DNA from: an uncultured Candidatus Nitrosopelagicus sp.
GTDB lineage: Archaea > Thermoproteota > Nitrososphaeria > Nitrososphaerales > Nitrosopumilaceae
Length of the DNA stretch: 17,317 nt
Direction of reading: 5' to 3'
Assembly (NCBI GenBank): GCA_937896695.1
Contig: CALBOT010000023.1
Location: 1-17,317 of the forward strand
The translations under genes were made by a program, and so were the position numbers. Of the stretch, positions 8,068-14,829 are shown one piece after another; positions within the stretch are counted from its first letter, which is position 1, and each line of letters begins with the position of its first letter. The notes below the pieces were generated by a model. It made no database searches. It had not been told where the DNA came from and saw only the letters and a program-made list of their open reading frames with translations.

Positions 8068-9676
8068 ACGCAACGGCACTCTTGCCTTTATCTATTGGAT
8101 ATGGGATGGTCTAGACAGAACTATCTTTACTGCAATAAAATTCTCATTCCCTGCAAGATTTGTAAGTCCATTTGGATTTTTGGGAATGCTTACGTTCATC
8201 ACATTCATTATTCTTGGTGTAACAGGTGCGTTACTCATGTTTTATTATGAGCCGATTCTTGACAGAGCGTGGGATAGTGTAGAGTTTATCAACAATGAAG
8301 TGCCATTTGGATTCCATATTCGTAACATACACTATCACGGTTCAAATGCAATGGTAATGCTTGCATTACTTCACATGTATTACCAATACTTTAGCGGACG
8401 TTACAAAATTAGAAATGAAATTTTATGGGTTACAGGTGTTATTTTAGGAACTGTAACAATTCTTGAAGCATTTACCGGTTATGATATCATATTCAGTGAA
8501 CGTGCAGAACTGGCAATCAGTATTGCGGCGTCACTTACAAATGCTATACCGATAGCAGGGCCGACAATTCGGGACGCGGCGTTTGGAAGTGGATTCTCTG
8601 ACTTTGTACTGAGATTCTATACACAACACGTGTTTGTATTACCAATAGTCATGCTAGGATTAATGGCAGTTCACTTCCCACGATTCTTAGTATTTGATGT
8701 GCCAATGGTTATGGCTGTTGCAGGTGCAATTCTAATTACTGGTGGTGTTTTCCCCGTTGATTTGGGATTTAAATTCCAACCGACTGTGCCACCAGGTATT
8801 ACTGTTCCAGAATGGTATCTCACAGGATTATACGCTTTCCTGCGGACACAATATGATAAATTTGTAACAGGTGTGTTATGGCCAGGAATCTTTATCGCAG
8901 CGATTATGTTGGTTCCATTCCTTGATAGGTATAAAAAATTCTCATGGAAAGATAGACCTTGGGTTACAGCATTTGGCATAGTTGGACTAGCTCAAATATT
9001 GGTTACAACATATTGGGGATTCTATATCCCAATTGATTCTACACTTCCCTTAGTAGAGAGACTCGTAATTGATCCAATTAATCTCTATATTGTAATGATC
9101 TTGTTGATTCCATTAGGAATTGGCTTTAGCTACATGATGATTCATCTTGCTAAAGAAGCTGAAAGAAAGGCCAAATTAGCAAAAGACAAGGGACCAAAGA
9201 AGGTAGCACAGATTGAATTCTCTGAAAAATGGATTAATTGGATTATCATTGCATTAATCGCGTTCCAGGTGTTCTTGAACTTGGCAGCATACAATGCTGC
9301 ACTTAGTGGTATGAATAACATGTCTCTCTTCTTTGCTGGATTGATTTTGATAGTCTTTGCTGGAATGTTCCATGTCTACAGATATGCAATGGGCCAGGCA
9401 AAAACTGCTCCTCCGCCACCAGGTGCAAATCTACGTGCAACAAAATCCATGGTTGGCACTCACAAAGAATTACCTGATGAAGGTGATACTTCATCTAGTG
9501 ATGGTGCTGCAAACGTTGAGGCACAAGAGGAATTACTTGGAAAAATTGAAGAAAAAATAAAAACCACCGAAAACCCTGATGTCAATGTATCTCCTGATGC
9601 TCCTGAAATAAAGGCAAACAATGCTGACTTGAAAAAAGATGCAGATATTGGTATGTCAGATCTCAAAAAACCATAA
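8048..9676 (+). CDS. Cytochrome b (b6-type) of complex III
   Basis: A 542-residue multi-pass membrane protein carrying the quinol-oxidising core of complex III. Heme ligands are H95/H194 and H109/H209: the first pair on one helix is 13 residues apart and the second pair 14, the spacing of cytochrome b6 rather than mitochondrial cytochrome b. The Qo-site PEWY motif is at 254-257. Unlike chloroplast b6 plus subunit IV, both parts are in one chain. More membrane helices follow to about residue 450, then a hydrophilic, charged C-terminal tail of about 90 residues (GKIEEKIKTTENPD near 510). ATG 8048 lies inside the end of the Rieske gene, so the two are cotranscribed and probably coupled. This is central to energy conservation in ammonia oxidisers. 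Confidence 0.94.
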   Translation: MAVSLNRRNGTLAFIYWIWDGLDRTIFTAIKFSFPARFVSPFGFLGMLTFITFIILGVTGALLMFYYEPILDRAWDSVEFINNEVPFGFHIRNIHYHGSNAMVMLALLHMYYQYFSGRYKIRNEILWVTGVILGTVTILEAFTGYDIIFSERAELAISIAASLTNAIPIAGPTIRDAAFGSGFSDFVLRFYTQHVFVLPIVMLGLMAVHFPRFLVFDVPMVMAVAGAILITGGVFPVDLGFKFQPTVPPGITVPEWYLTGLYAFLRTQYDKFVTGVLWPGIFIAAIMLVPFLDRYKKFSWKDRPWVTAFGIVGLAQILVTTYWGFYIPIDSTLPLVERLVIDPINLYIVMILLIPLGIGFSYMMIHLAKEAERKAKLAKDKGPKKVAQIEFSEKWINWIIIALIAFQVFLNLAAYNAALSGMNNMSLFFAGLILIVFAGMFHVYRYAMGQAKTAPPPPGANLRATKSMVGTHKELPDEGDTSSSDGAANVEAQEELLGKIEEKIKTTENPDVNVSPDAPEIKANNADLKKDADIGMSDLKKP

Positions 9677-9688
9677 AACTAACTAAGC

Positions 9689-9696
9689 TTTATAAG
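9689..9696 (+). promoter_or_regulatory. TATA box for the cupredoxin gene
   Basis: TTTATAAG centred about 27 nt before the TTG at 9720, again predicting a leaderless transcript. It shows that the cupredoxin can be transcribed separately from the Rieske/cytochrome b genes, which end 12 nt before the box. Confidence 0.65.
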
Positions 9697-9719
9697 ACTT
9701 CTAGAAATCAAGCTAGCTA

Positions 9720-10217
9720 TTGAGTGCAACACAAACTAAATCAAGTCATGCATACGGAATTGGAATTTTGGTCATGATTGTTGCACTTGGAGTAACAATT
9801 ACTTGGTATACTAGTTATTGGCTTCCTGAAGAAAATCAGAAAGTTTTCGTTGATGAACATGTTTTACATCCTGATGGTGAAACAGTTGTGAATATAATTA
9901 TGGGTTCTGCAACTCCTGAGCAAAAAGACAATTACATGCCAAAACTAATTCAAGTTCAGTTAACTATTGATAACAAAGTAAGGTGGATTAACCAGGATGA
10001 AGTTCCTCATACCGTAACTCCAGATAGTTATGACCCTGAAGAAATTACTGATCCTTATAGTGGAGAATTTGGTTCAATTGGTGTTTTAATGCCTGGTGAA
10101 GAATATGAATTCTTATTCACAAAAGCTCCTCCAAATGGTGCGTGGGTAATCACATACCATTGTCACCCACATCCTTGGATGACTGGTACTATTGAAGTTA
10201 CAAAGTCTAGATTTTAG
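9720..10217 (+). CDS. Membrane-anchored cupredoxin (type I copper protein)
   Basis: A 165-residue blue copper protein with an uncleaved N-terminal membrane helix at about residues 11-30 and an extracytoplasmic cupredoxin domain. Copper ligands are H97 (VPHTV) and the C-terminal loop C148, H151, M154 (HCHPHPWM). The Cys-x2-His-x2-Met spacing is that of amicyanin-type short loops. Thaumarchaea use many such copper proteins in place of c-type cytochromes. Lying directly after Rieske and cytochrome b, this one is probably the acceptor or third subunit of complex III. The TTG start is chosen because of the TATA box 27 nt upstream and the good N-terminus. Its TAG overlaps the convergent gene's stop by 4 nt. 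Confidence 0.9.
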   Translation: MSATQTKSSHAYGIGILVMIVALGVTITWYTSYWLPEENQKVFVDEHVLHPDGETVVNIIMGSATPEQKDNYMPKLIQVQLTIDNKVRWINQDEVPHTVTPDSYDPEEITDPYSGEFGSIGVLMPGEEYEFLFTKAPPNGAWVITYHCHPHPWMTGTIEVTKSRF

Positions 10218-10564
10218 GCTGAATAATTAGCAAATAGTTGCGCATTTTCTACTTCTTTATGTTGTTGAATTATTGATGCACGAAATTTAACATCATGTTC
10301 TTCAGTTGGTTCAAATTCTATTGTAGCAATAAAATCCACTTTATTATCTGGAATTACATTTTTGTTTACAAACAATCTTGAAACATTTTGTGTAATTTTT
10401 TTTCCATTATATTCTCTCCAAACAACCAATTCATTTGAACCAAGAATTTGTGTGTTAATCACTACTCCATCATACAGTCCTGAATAATTTACTGTAATAT
10501 GTCCGACTATCTCTTGATGTGGTTTAATTTCCATATTCTCTAATTTTATCTCAATATCTTTCAT
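10214..10564 (-). CDS. Conserved-looking small beta-rich protein, function unknown
   Basis: A 116-residue soluble protein with no signal peptide, membrane helix or cysteine. Alternating hydrophobic residues (IEIKLENMEI, then EIVGHITVNYSG, VVINTQILGS, VDFIATIEFEP and VKFRASIIQQ) suggest a single beta-sandwich, similar in pattern to arrestin-like or Ig-like folds; that is only an impression. It begins at ATG 10564 after an A/T-rich stretch and converges on the cupredoxin gene with a 4-nt overlap of stops. A T-rich upstream sequence at about 10586-10598 could serve both as its promoter and as the terminator of the tRNA lying ahead of it. I do not recognise the family. Confidence 0.6.
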   Translation of the reverse strand: MKDIEIKLENMEIKPHQEIVGHITVNYSGLYDGVVINTQILGSNELVVWREYNGKKITQNVSRLFVNKNVIPDNKVDFIATIEFEPTEEHDVKFRASIIQQHKEVENAQLFANYSA

Positions 10565-10603
10565 TATTTTTTTGAAAATTCATTGAAAATAAAAACTTTA
10601 GAG

Positions 10604-10678
10604 CGCGCGGGGAGGGCTTCGATCCCTCGACCATCGGATTAGAAGTCCGACACTCTATCCATGCTGAGCTACCCGCAC
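10604..10678 (-). tRNA. tRNA-Arg (anticodon TCT)
   Basis: A full cloverleaf of 75 nt reads on the minus strand. The acceptor stem GTGCGGG pairs with CCCGCGC (one G-U), followed by discriminator G. D stem GCTC/GAGT, anticodon stem TCGGA/TCCGA with loop CTTCTAA (anticodon TCT), and T stem GAGGG/CCCTC with loop ATCGAAG complete it. There is no intron and CCA is not encoded, as usual for archaea. It reads AGA (and AGG by wobble), the preferred Arg codons of AT-rich genes. The T loop starts with A where T is usual (ATCGAAG). Confidence 0.93.
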
Positions 10679-10700
10679 AAAAACATGCCGGCAGATTGCA

Positions 10701-10708
10701 ATATTAAT
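10701..10708 (-). promoter_or_regulatory. Probable box A (TATA) of tRNA-Arg
   Basis: The minus strand reads ATTAATAT centred about 27 nt upstream of the tRNA 5' end, just after the stop codon of the glycosylase gene. Spacing is right for an archaeal promoter, but the motif is short and A/T-rich background is high. Confidence 0.4.
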
Positions 10709-10710
10709 CG

Positions 10711-11550
10711 TTATCCTAACCATTTCTTATCAAAACTTTCTCTTTCGTTTTTGAACAAAAACTGTTGTCCATACCCTGCATATTTTCCAAAATGATCAAC
10801 TATTTTGTTATGTAACTCATCATACGTTTTTTCTGTAATTGTTTTTGTTGAAATTTGAAATTCTTTTGAATAATATTTTTCTAATATGCGTAAAACCCAT
10901 CTATCTAATGGAACCGCTTCTAACTTATCAAGTGAAAATAACATTATGCAATCTGCAACTTTTTTACCAATCCCAAAAACCTGACATAAATCATCTCTTG
11001 CTTCTTGGTAATCTTGTTTTTTGAGAGATGGGAAATCGATAATTCCTTTGCTTACTGCAATTGCTGCTTTCTTGACATACTTGGTTCTATATCCTAATCC
11101 ACATTTTGCAATGTCATTTATTGATGCATTAGCTAATTTTTCAGGTTTAGGAAATAGGAAAAACTCATTCTTACCTATTATCTTTTTTTCACCAAATTTC
11201 TGAGATAATTTTTGAAGTCGTGTCTGAATATTTGGAATATTAGAATTTGATGAAACAATAAATGAAATATAACATTGAAAAGGATCTTGTCTTAAAATTC
11301 GCATACCCGGAAAATTGCCTATTGCTTTTTTCATCACCTTGTCTTTTGACAATTGTTTCTTAATTTCTTGAAAATCATCATCAAATCTAAAAAACTTTTG
11401 AACTTCTTTGGATTTTATATCTAACTCGTCTTTCAAAATTAGTATATTTTTTCCATTAATTCCATACCATTTTGAATCAATTTTTTTCCATAAGAAAACT
11501 TGACCGCTGTTTATCGTGTCATCGATATTTATCTCAAACTTATTTTTCAA
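10711..11550 (-). CDS. ogg: OGG1-type 8-oxoguanine DNA glycosylase / AP lyase
   Basis: A 279-residue base-excision repair enzyme that removes 8-oxoguanine and nicks the strand by beta-elimination. The N-terminal domain has the OGG1 signature SGQVFLW (15-21). Then comes ILRQDPFQCYISFIVSSNSN (85-104), the OGG1 helix with the Asn-rich loop. The helix-hairpin-helix is at about 188-201 (VFGIGKKVADC), with catalytic Schiff-base Lys197 and, after EAVPLD, the catalytic Asp216. The domain order is that of eukaryote-like OGG1 rather than the shorter archaeal AGOG. The start is TTG, 1 nt after the TGA of the upstream RNase gene, so the two probably share one transcript. Its place in an aerobic ammonia oxidiser fits oxidative damage repair. 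Confidence 0.88.
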   Translation of the reverse strand: MKNKFEINIDDTINSGQVFLWKKIDSKWYGINGKNILILKDELDIKSKEVQKFFRFDDDFQEIKKQLSKDKVMKKAIGNFPGMRILRQDPFQCYISFIVSSNSNIPNIQTRLQKLSQKFGEKKIIGKNEFFLFPKPEKLANASINDIAKCGLGYRTKYVKKAAIAVSKGIIDFPSLKKQDYQEARDDLCQVFGIGKKVADCIMLFSLDKLEAVPLDRWVLRILEKYYSKEFQISTKTITEKTYDELHNKIVDHFGKYAGYGQQFLFKNERESFDKKWLG

Positions 11551-11551
11551 T

Positions 11552-12820
11552 TCAGATAATTATTTTTTCATCTAATTTAGCGGCACTTGCTTCAAATCCA
11601 AATTTTTCATGAATCTCTTCGGCAAATCGTGTACATGATTCATCATCTCCATGAACAGTCATAATTCTTGGATTTCCTTTTAGATTTTTAATCATCTCAA
11701 ATAGGCTATCTCTATCGGCGTGACCTGAAAACTGAAATTGTTTCACTTCGGCTTTTACATTAAGATCTCTACCGCGAGTTTGAACTTTACCTGTATCTAA
11801 TAATTTTTTTCCAGGAGTCCCTTCTCCTTGATATGAAACTAACGCAATTCCATTTTTATCACTAAATGATAATTCTTGTAAATAATAAACGGCATTTCCT
11901 CCCACAAGCATTCCTGCTGGTGAAATAACTACACAAGGTTCTTTCAATGCATTCTTTCTCTCACTATGATCTTTCACCGCTACTACCTTGTCCATGACAT
12001 TTTTGAAAATTTCTGGATTTCTTAGATATTCTGGATACCTTAAAAGTATCTCGTTCACCTTCAATGCCATTCCATCCATGATTATTTTATGTTTAAATCC
12101 TGAATTGATTAGAACACTTGCAACTTCTTGTGAACGTTCGACTGAGAATGATGGAATGAATAGTGTACCTTTTCTATCTATTACCTCATTTGCAAAGTCA
12201 ATTAACCCTTTTTCTGATTCATTTCTAGGCATTTGATTTTCCTGAGAGTATGTGCTTTCTGTAATCACCATATCTACTTCACCGATATCCAAATCTGCAG
12301 GTGGCAGCAATCTTGAACCTCTCAAATTAATGTCTCCTGTATAAAATAATTTTTTATCATTTGATTCAACCAAAACAGTGCTTCCTCCTATTACGTGTCC
12401 TGATGAACGAAGTTCAAATGATGCATTTCCTCTAGTGATTTTTTCTTTAAAATCAATTATCTTTGATTTTTGCATCATGTTATCAATCTCTGGAATTCCA
12501 AACGAATGTGAATTTTTTTCAATTTTTATCATATCTTGAATTAACAATTTACTTAGATCAAATGTTGGGGCTGTTCCATAGACATTGCAATTTCCGCTTA
12601 CAAATAATGATGGAACACATCCTGAATGATCTAAATGTGCATGTGTTATGATCACCGAATCAATATCTCTTGGTTTCACATGTAGTGGATATGTGGGTGG
12701 AGAACCTCTTGGTTTTCCAAACATTACTCCATAATCTAACAAGAAATTTGCTCCATCGCAATTCACTTGAAAAGCTGATCGCCCTACTTCACCAGCTGCG
12801 CCTAAAACCCTGATCTCCAC
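11552..12820 (-). CDS. Beta-CASP metallo-beta-lactamase RNase (archaeal CPSF2 / RNase J-like)
   Basis: A 422-residue zinc-dependent nuclease of RNA processing and decay. With numbering from GTG 12820, the metallo-beta-lactamase core has HAHLDH (H60, H62, D64, H65), H142 (SSGHVIG) and D163 (YTGDI). The beta-CASP part has motif A E188 (ESTYS), motif B H367 (FSGHAD) and motif C H390 (VHGD). There are no N-terminal KH domains, so it is not aCPSF1; the size fits aCPSF2 or a short RNase J-like enzyme. A longer frame begins at TTG 12829 (three more residues, Met-Cys-Cys), but the TATA box is 27 nt from the GTG and only 18 from the TTG, so I choose GTG. The OGG gene follows after 1 nt. Confidence 0.87.
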   Translation of the reverse strand: MEIRVLGAAGEVGRSAFQVNCDGANFLLDYGVMFGKPRGSPPTYPLHVKPRDIDSVIITHAHLDHSGCVPSLFVSGNCNVYGTAPTFDLSKLLIQDMIKIEKNSHSFGIPEIDNMMQKSKIIDFKEKITRGNASFELRSSGHVIGGSTVLVESNDKKLFYTGDINLRGSRLLPPADLDIGEVDMVITESTYSQENQMPRNESEKGLIDFANEVIDRKGTLFIPSFSVERSQEVASVLINSGFKHKIIMDGMALKVNEILLRYPEYLRNPEIFKNVMDKVVAVKDHSERKNALKEPCVVISPAGMLVGGNAVYYLQELSFSDKNGIALVSYQGEGTPGKKLLDTGKVQTRGRDLNVKAEVKQFQFSGHADRDSLFEMIKNLKGNPRIMTVHGDDESCTRFAEEIHEKFGFEASAAKLDEKIII

Positions 12821-12842
12821 GCAACACAAATTTGAACTCTGT

Positions 12843-12850
12843 CTTATATC
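12843..12850 (-). promoter_or_regulatory. TATA box for the beta-CASP RNase / OGG operon
   Basis: The minus strand reads GATATAAG. Its centre is 27 nt from GTG 12820, matching the other leaderless promoters here, against 18 nt from the in-frame TTG 12829. It is back to back with the promoter of the 70-residue gene, forming a divergent intergenic region of about 100 nt. Confidence 0.6.
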
Positions 12851-12892
12851 TTAGACTCTTCACATTGTACTAGGTGGACAATTGCCAATACC

Positions 12893-12900
12893 TTTAATTA
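12893..12900 (+). promoter_or_regulatory. TATA-like box for the 70-residue protein gene
   Basis: TTTAATTA centred about 28 nt before ATG 12925, consistent with a leaderless transcript and with the other promoters in this window. Confidence 0.55.
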
Positions 12901-12924
12901 GTGGAACCTAACATTTGATCAATT

Positions 12925-13137
12925 ATGGGAAGAACCTATGCAGAATGGGAAGCCACACAAGATCAAGCACTTGTTGCTAAAGTTCGCGCAGGCGACGAAG
13001 CAAACAAAGTCCTACTAAATCAAATTAACTGGATTTGGGTAGCAAATCTTATGGGTGGAAAACCAGAACTTAACCCTTCATCCGCAGAATTATTGGATTG
13101 GGTAACATCTGGTCAAATCGATGCAATGAGAAAGTAA
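12925..13137 (+). CDS. Small soluble protein of unknown function (70 aa)
   Basis: A 70-residue protein starting MGRTYAEWEATQDQ with mixed charge, two predicted helices, and a Trp-rich middle (NQINWIWVANLMGG, residues 33-46). It has no cysteine, signal peptide or long hydrophobic helix. It has its own TATA box, a clean ATG, and a T-rich terminator after the stop, so it looks like a single-gene transcript and a genuine gene. Its codon use (GCA, AAA, GAA, CTA) resembles the adjacent ferredoxin gene. The short monocistronic layout resembles that of highly expressed small proteins, but I do not recognise the family and assign no function. Confidence 0.7.
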   Translation: MGRTYAEWEATQDQALVAKVRAGDEANKVLLNQINWIWVANLMGGKPELNPSSAELLDWVTSGQIDAMRK

Positions 13138-13140
13138 TTT

Positions 13141-13182
13141 CTTGTTTATCGTTTTTTCTTTTGTTTTATTTTCTAGTTTTAG
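13141..13182 (+). terminator. T-rich archaeal terminator
   Basis: Directly after the 70-residue gene's TAA the coding strand carries repeated T-runs (GTTTTTTCTTTTGTTTTATTTT type, about 13150-13172) without a stem-loop, the usual archaeal intrinsic termination signal. Confidence 0.55.
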
Positions 13183-13222
13183 TCGATCTATTTCATAACG
13201 CTGTTAACGATCTAGTTCATGG

Positions 13223-13230
13223 TTTAAATA
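13223..13230 (+). promoter_or_regulatory. TATA box for the ferredoxin gene
   Basis: TTTAAATA centred about 29 nt before ATG 13256, again predicting a leaderless mRNA. No ribosome binding site precedes the ATG. Confidence 0.65.
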
Positions 13231-13255
13231 GTAAATATGGTCAAACAATGTTAGA

Positions 13256-13558
13256 ATGCCAATCGCAATCATTCCAGACATTGACGAACAGAGATGTATC
13301 GGATGTGCACTATGTGTAGAAATCTGTACTTCTCTTGGTCCGGATGTACTCCGTGTAAAACCTGTAGAAGGTTGGAAACGTGGTAAAGCATTTGTCTTCT
13401 ATCCTGAAAGATGCATCACTGACGGTGCATGTATTGGAGTTTGTCCAACAAAATCCATTTTCTGGATGAGACCAATGAATTACACAGCTGGTCAACCAGT
13501 TCCACTTCACAAGAACGGTGTATTCATCAACGGATGGGCTGAAGACGCTGCATTATAG
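13256..13558 (+). CDS. Two-cluster ferredoxin with Cys-x2-Asp-x2-Cys half-site
   Basis: A 100-residue bacterial-type ferredoxin, a soluble low-potential electron carrier. Motif 1 is C14-x2-C17-x2-C20-x3-C24 (RCIGCALCVEIC). Motif 2 is C53-x2-D56-x2-C59-x3-C63-Pro, where the second Cys is Asp56. In this family three motif-1 Cys plus C63 bind one [4Fe-4S] cluster. C53, C59 and C24 bind the other, which may be [3Fe-4S] or an Asp-ligated [4Fe-4S], as known for Pyrococcus furiosus ferredoxin. A 28-residue insertion separates the motifs, and a C-terminal extension follows (MNYTAGQPVPLHKNG). It has its own TATA box and T-rich terminator, so it is likely monocistronic and well expressed. Partner enzymes cannot be told from the neighbours. 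Confidence 0.9.
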   Translation: MPIAIIPDIDEQRCIGCALCVEICTSLGPDVLRVKPVEGWKRGKAFVFYPERCITDGACIGVCPTKSIFWMRPMNYTAGQPVPLHKNGVFINGWAEDAAL

Positions 13559-13562
13559 GCAC

Positions 13563-13600
13563 GTTTTCAAAAACCTCTTTTTCTTATTTTATTTTCATTT
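13563..13600 (+). terminator. T-rich archaeal terminator after the ferredoxin gene
   Basis: Starting 5 nt after the ferredoxin stop, several T-tracts (CTTTTTCTTATTTTATTTTC type) occur without an inverted repeat. The end of this tract merges with the next promoter. Confidence 0.5.
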
Positions 13601-13606
13601 AATTAT
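13598..13606 (+). promoter_or_regulatory. TATA-like box for the membrane glycosyltransferase-like gene
   Basis: TTTAATTAT centred about 25 nt before ATG 13627, at the edge of the usual spacing. A shifted overlapping motif (TTATAT) lies a few bases closer, so the exact box is unsure. Confidence 0.4.
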
Positions 13607-13626
13607 ATGAGCTCTAAAATTATTTT

Positions 13627-14829
13627 ATGTCAAAAATTTCAAGTCTAATTGGAATTGTAACTATCTTTTTTGTTTCACTAACTATAATCACAATAATCTT
13701 TCCGTCATTATTTTCATCAGTATTTGGAAAATTTTCAAATAATCTAATTCCATATGAAATTGGAATCTTAGGAATTCCTGTAATTTTGTCAAACCTTGGA
13801 TTATTGATCATTGGAATTATTTATTATAAGAAAAAATTCCCTTCTTCAATTTCCAATTCCATAGATAAAATCAGATCTTTTGAAATTCCAAAAAAACTTA
13901 CTTTGATTATTTTATTGATAATTTTTTCCGTATACATTGGTCTTTCTTCACCGGAATTATTAGTCGATGAATCTAAACAATGGGGTGATTATGAAATTCT
14001 GGAAGATGCATTAAAGATATGGCCTGATGGTAAATCTGAAAATATCTATGTCGAAGAACAAAATGACCGCTATGTACGTATGCTTCTTTTAGATGCATCC
14101 CAGGAAATATTCCAAAATATCAAAGTTTTGCCTTTCGTAGCCTCAATTTTGTTAATCTTATTCACATATTTCCTAACAGTTCAGATTACTGAAAAAAGAT
14201 TTGCTGGAATAATTGCAATTTTAGTCTTAATTCAAAGCCATACATTTCTTAGATTTGATACCGTTGCAGTATATGAAAACTTCTGGGTACTATTTTATCT
14301 CTTATCCATTTATGTCATAAAAAAACAATGGTTCTTATCTCCGATTTTCTATATTCTCTCTTTTTTTACCAAGGCATTTGTAGCGCCATATTTTGTAATG
14401 ACATTGTTTTTTGCAGCAAAAACCTCAATTTCAAACAAAAAGAAGATTTTTCTTCTAATATCATATGTGGCAATAATCGGAATTTCTATTCTAGTTGTAT
14501 TTTCTGGTAATACAATCTATCCAAATGTCATACAAATTGATACATCAAAATTCTTCATTGGACTTGCCACATTCGGACCCCTACTGAGATATGATTTTCT
14601 CTTATTGATGACAATTTTACCTGTTACTGCTGGATTAACACTACTCGCAAAAAATAGTATTAAAGAAACAGATTCAATTTTGTTTCTGATTTTAGGTACT
14701 TTATTGGCGGGTCCAATTCTTATTGTATTCACAAATTTTTATGAAATTCTTCCATACAGGTATATTCCACTAATTGTATTCTTTGCAATTGGAATTGGAA
14801 TGTTTTTTTCTAAAAAACCTAATTCTTAA
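13627..14829 (+). CDS. Multi-pass membrane protein, possible GT-C glycosyltransferase
   Basis: A 400-residue integral membrane protein with about ten hydrophobic helices (for example 5-27, 44-66, 90-108, 165-187, 192-210, 217-231, 277-296, 320-345, 352-372, 378-394). Between the third and fourth helices lies a polar segment of about 55 residues with acidic residues just after the membrane (VDESKQWGDYEIL; D114, E115, D121). That layout, with an early extracytoplasmic loop bearing acidic catalytic residues, resembles GT-C enzymes that use polyprenyl-phosphate sugars, such as Dol-P-mannose:protein mannosyltransferases and ArnT. The motif evidence is weak, and a permease-like or unknown membrane protein cannot be excluded. 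The end overlaps the convergent TPR gene by 11 nt. Confidence 0.6.
   Translation: MSKISSLIGIVTIFFVSLTIITIIFPSLFSSVFGKFSNNLIPYEIGILGIPVILSNLGLLIIGIIYYKKKFPSSISNSIDKIRSFEIPKKLTLIILLIIFSVYIGLSSPELLVDESKQWGDYEILEDALKIWPDGKSENIYVEEQNDRYVRMLLLDASQEIFQNIKVLPFVASILLILFTYFLTVQITEKRFAGIIAILVLIQSHTFLRFDTVAVYENFWVLFYLLSIYVIKKQWFLSPIFYILSFFTKAFVAPYFVMTLFFAAKTSISNKKKIFLLISYVAIIGISILVVFSGNTIYPNVIQIDTSKFFIGLATFGPLLRYDFLLLMTILPVTAGLTLLAKNSIKETDSILFLILGTLLAGPILIVFTNFYEILPYRYIPLIVFFAIGIGMFFSKKPNS

Noticed and set aside
9460..9666. Minus-strand frames within the cytochrome b tail as extra genes
   Set aside because: They lie antisense to a well-supported coding frame and their composition is that of a mirrored frame, with no promoter or start signal.
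12821..12829. TTG 12829 as the RNase start (Met-Cys-Cys-Val)
   Set aside because: It is only 18 nt from the TATA centre, while GTG 12820 is at the usual 27 nt, and family members begin near the MEIRVLGAAGEVGRS segment.
13098..13319. Frame of 73 codons between the small gene and the ferredoxin
   Set aside because: It runs through the T-rich terminator and TATA box and overlaps both real genes in another frame.
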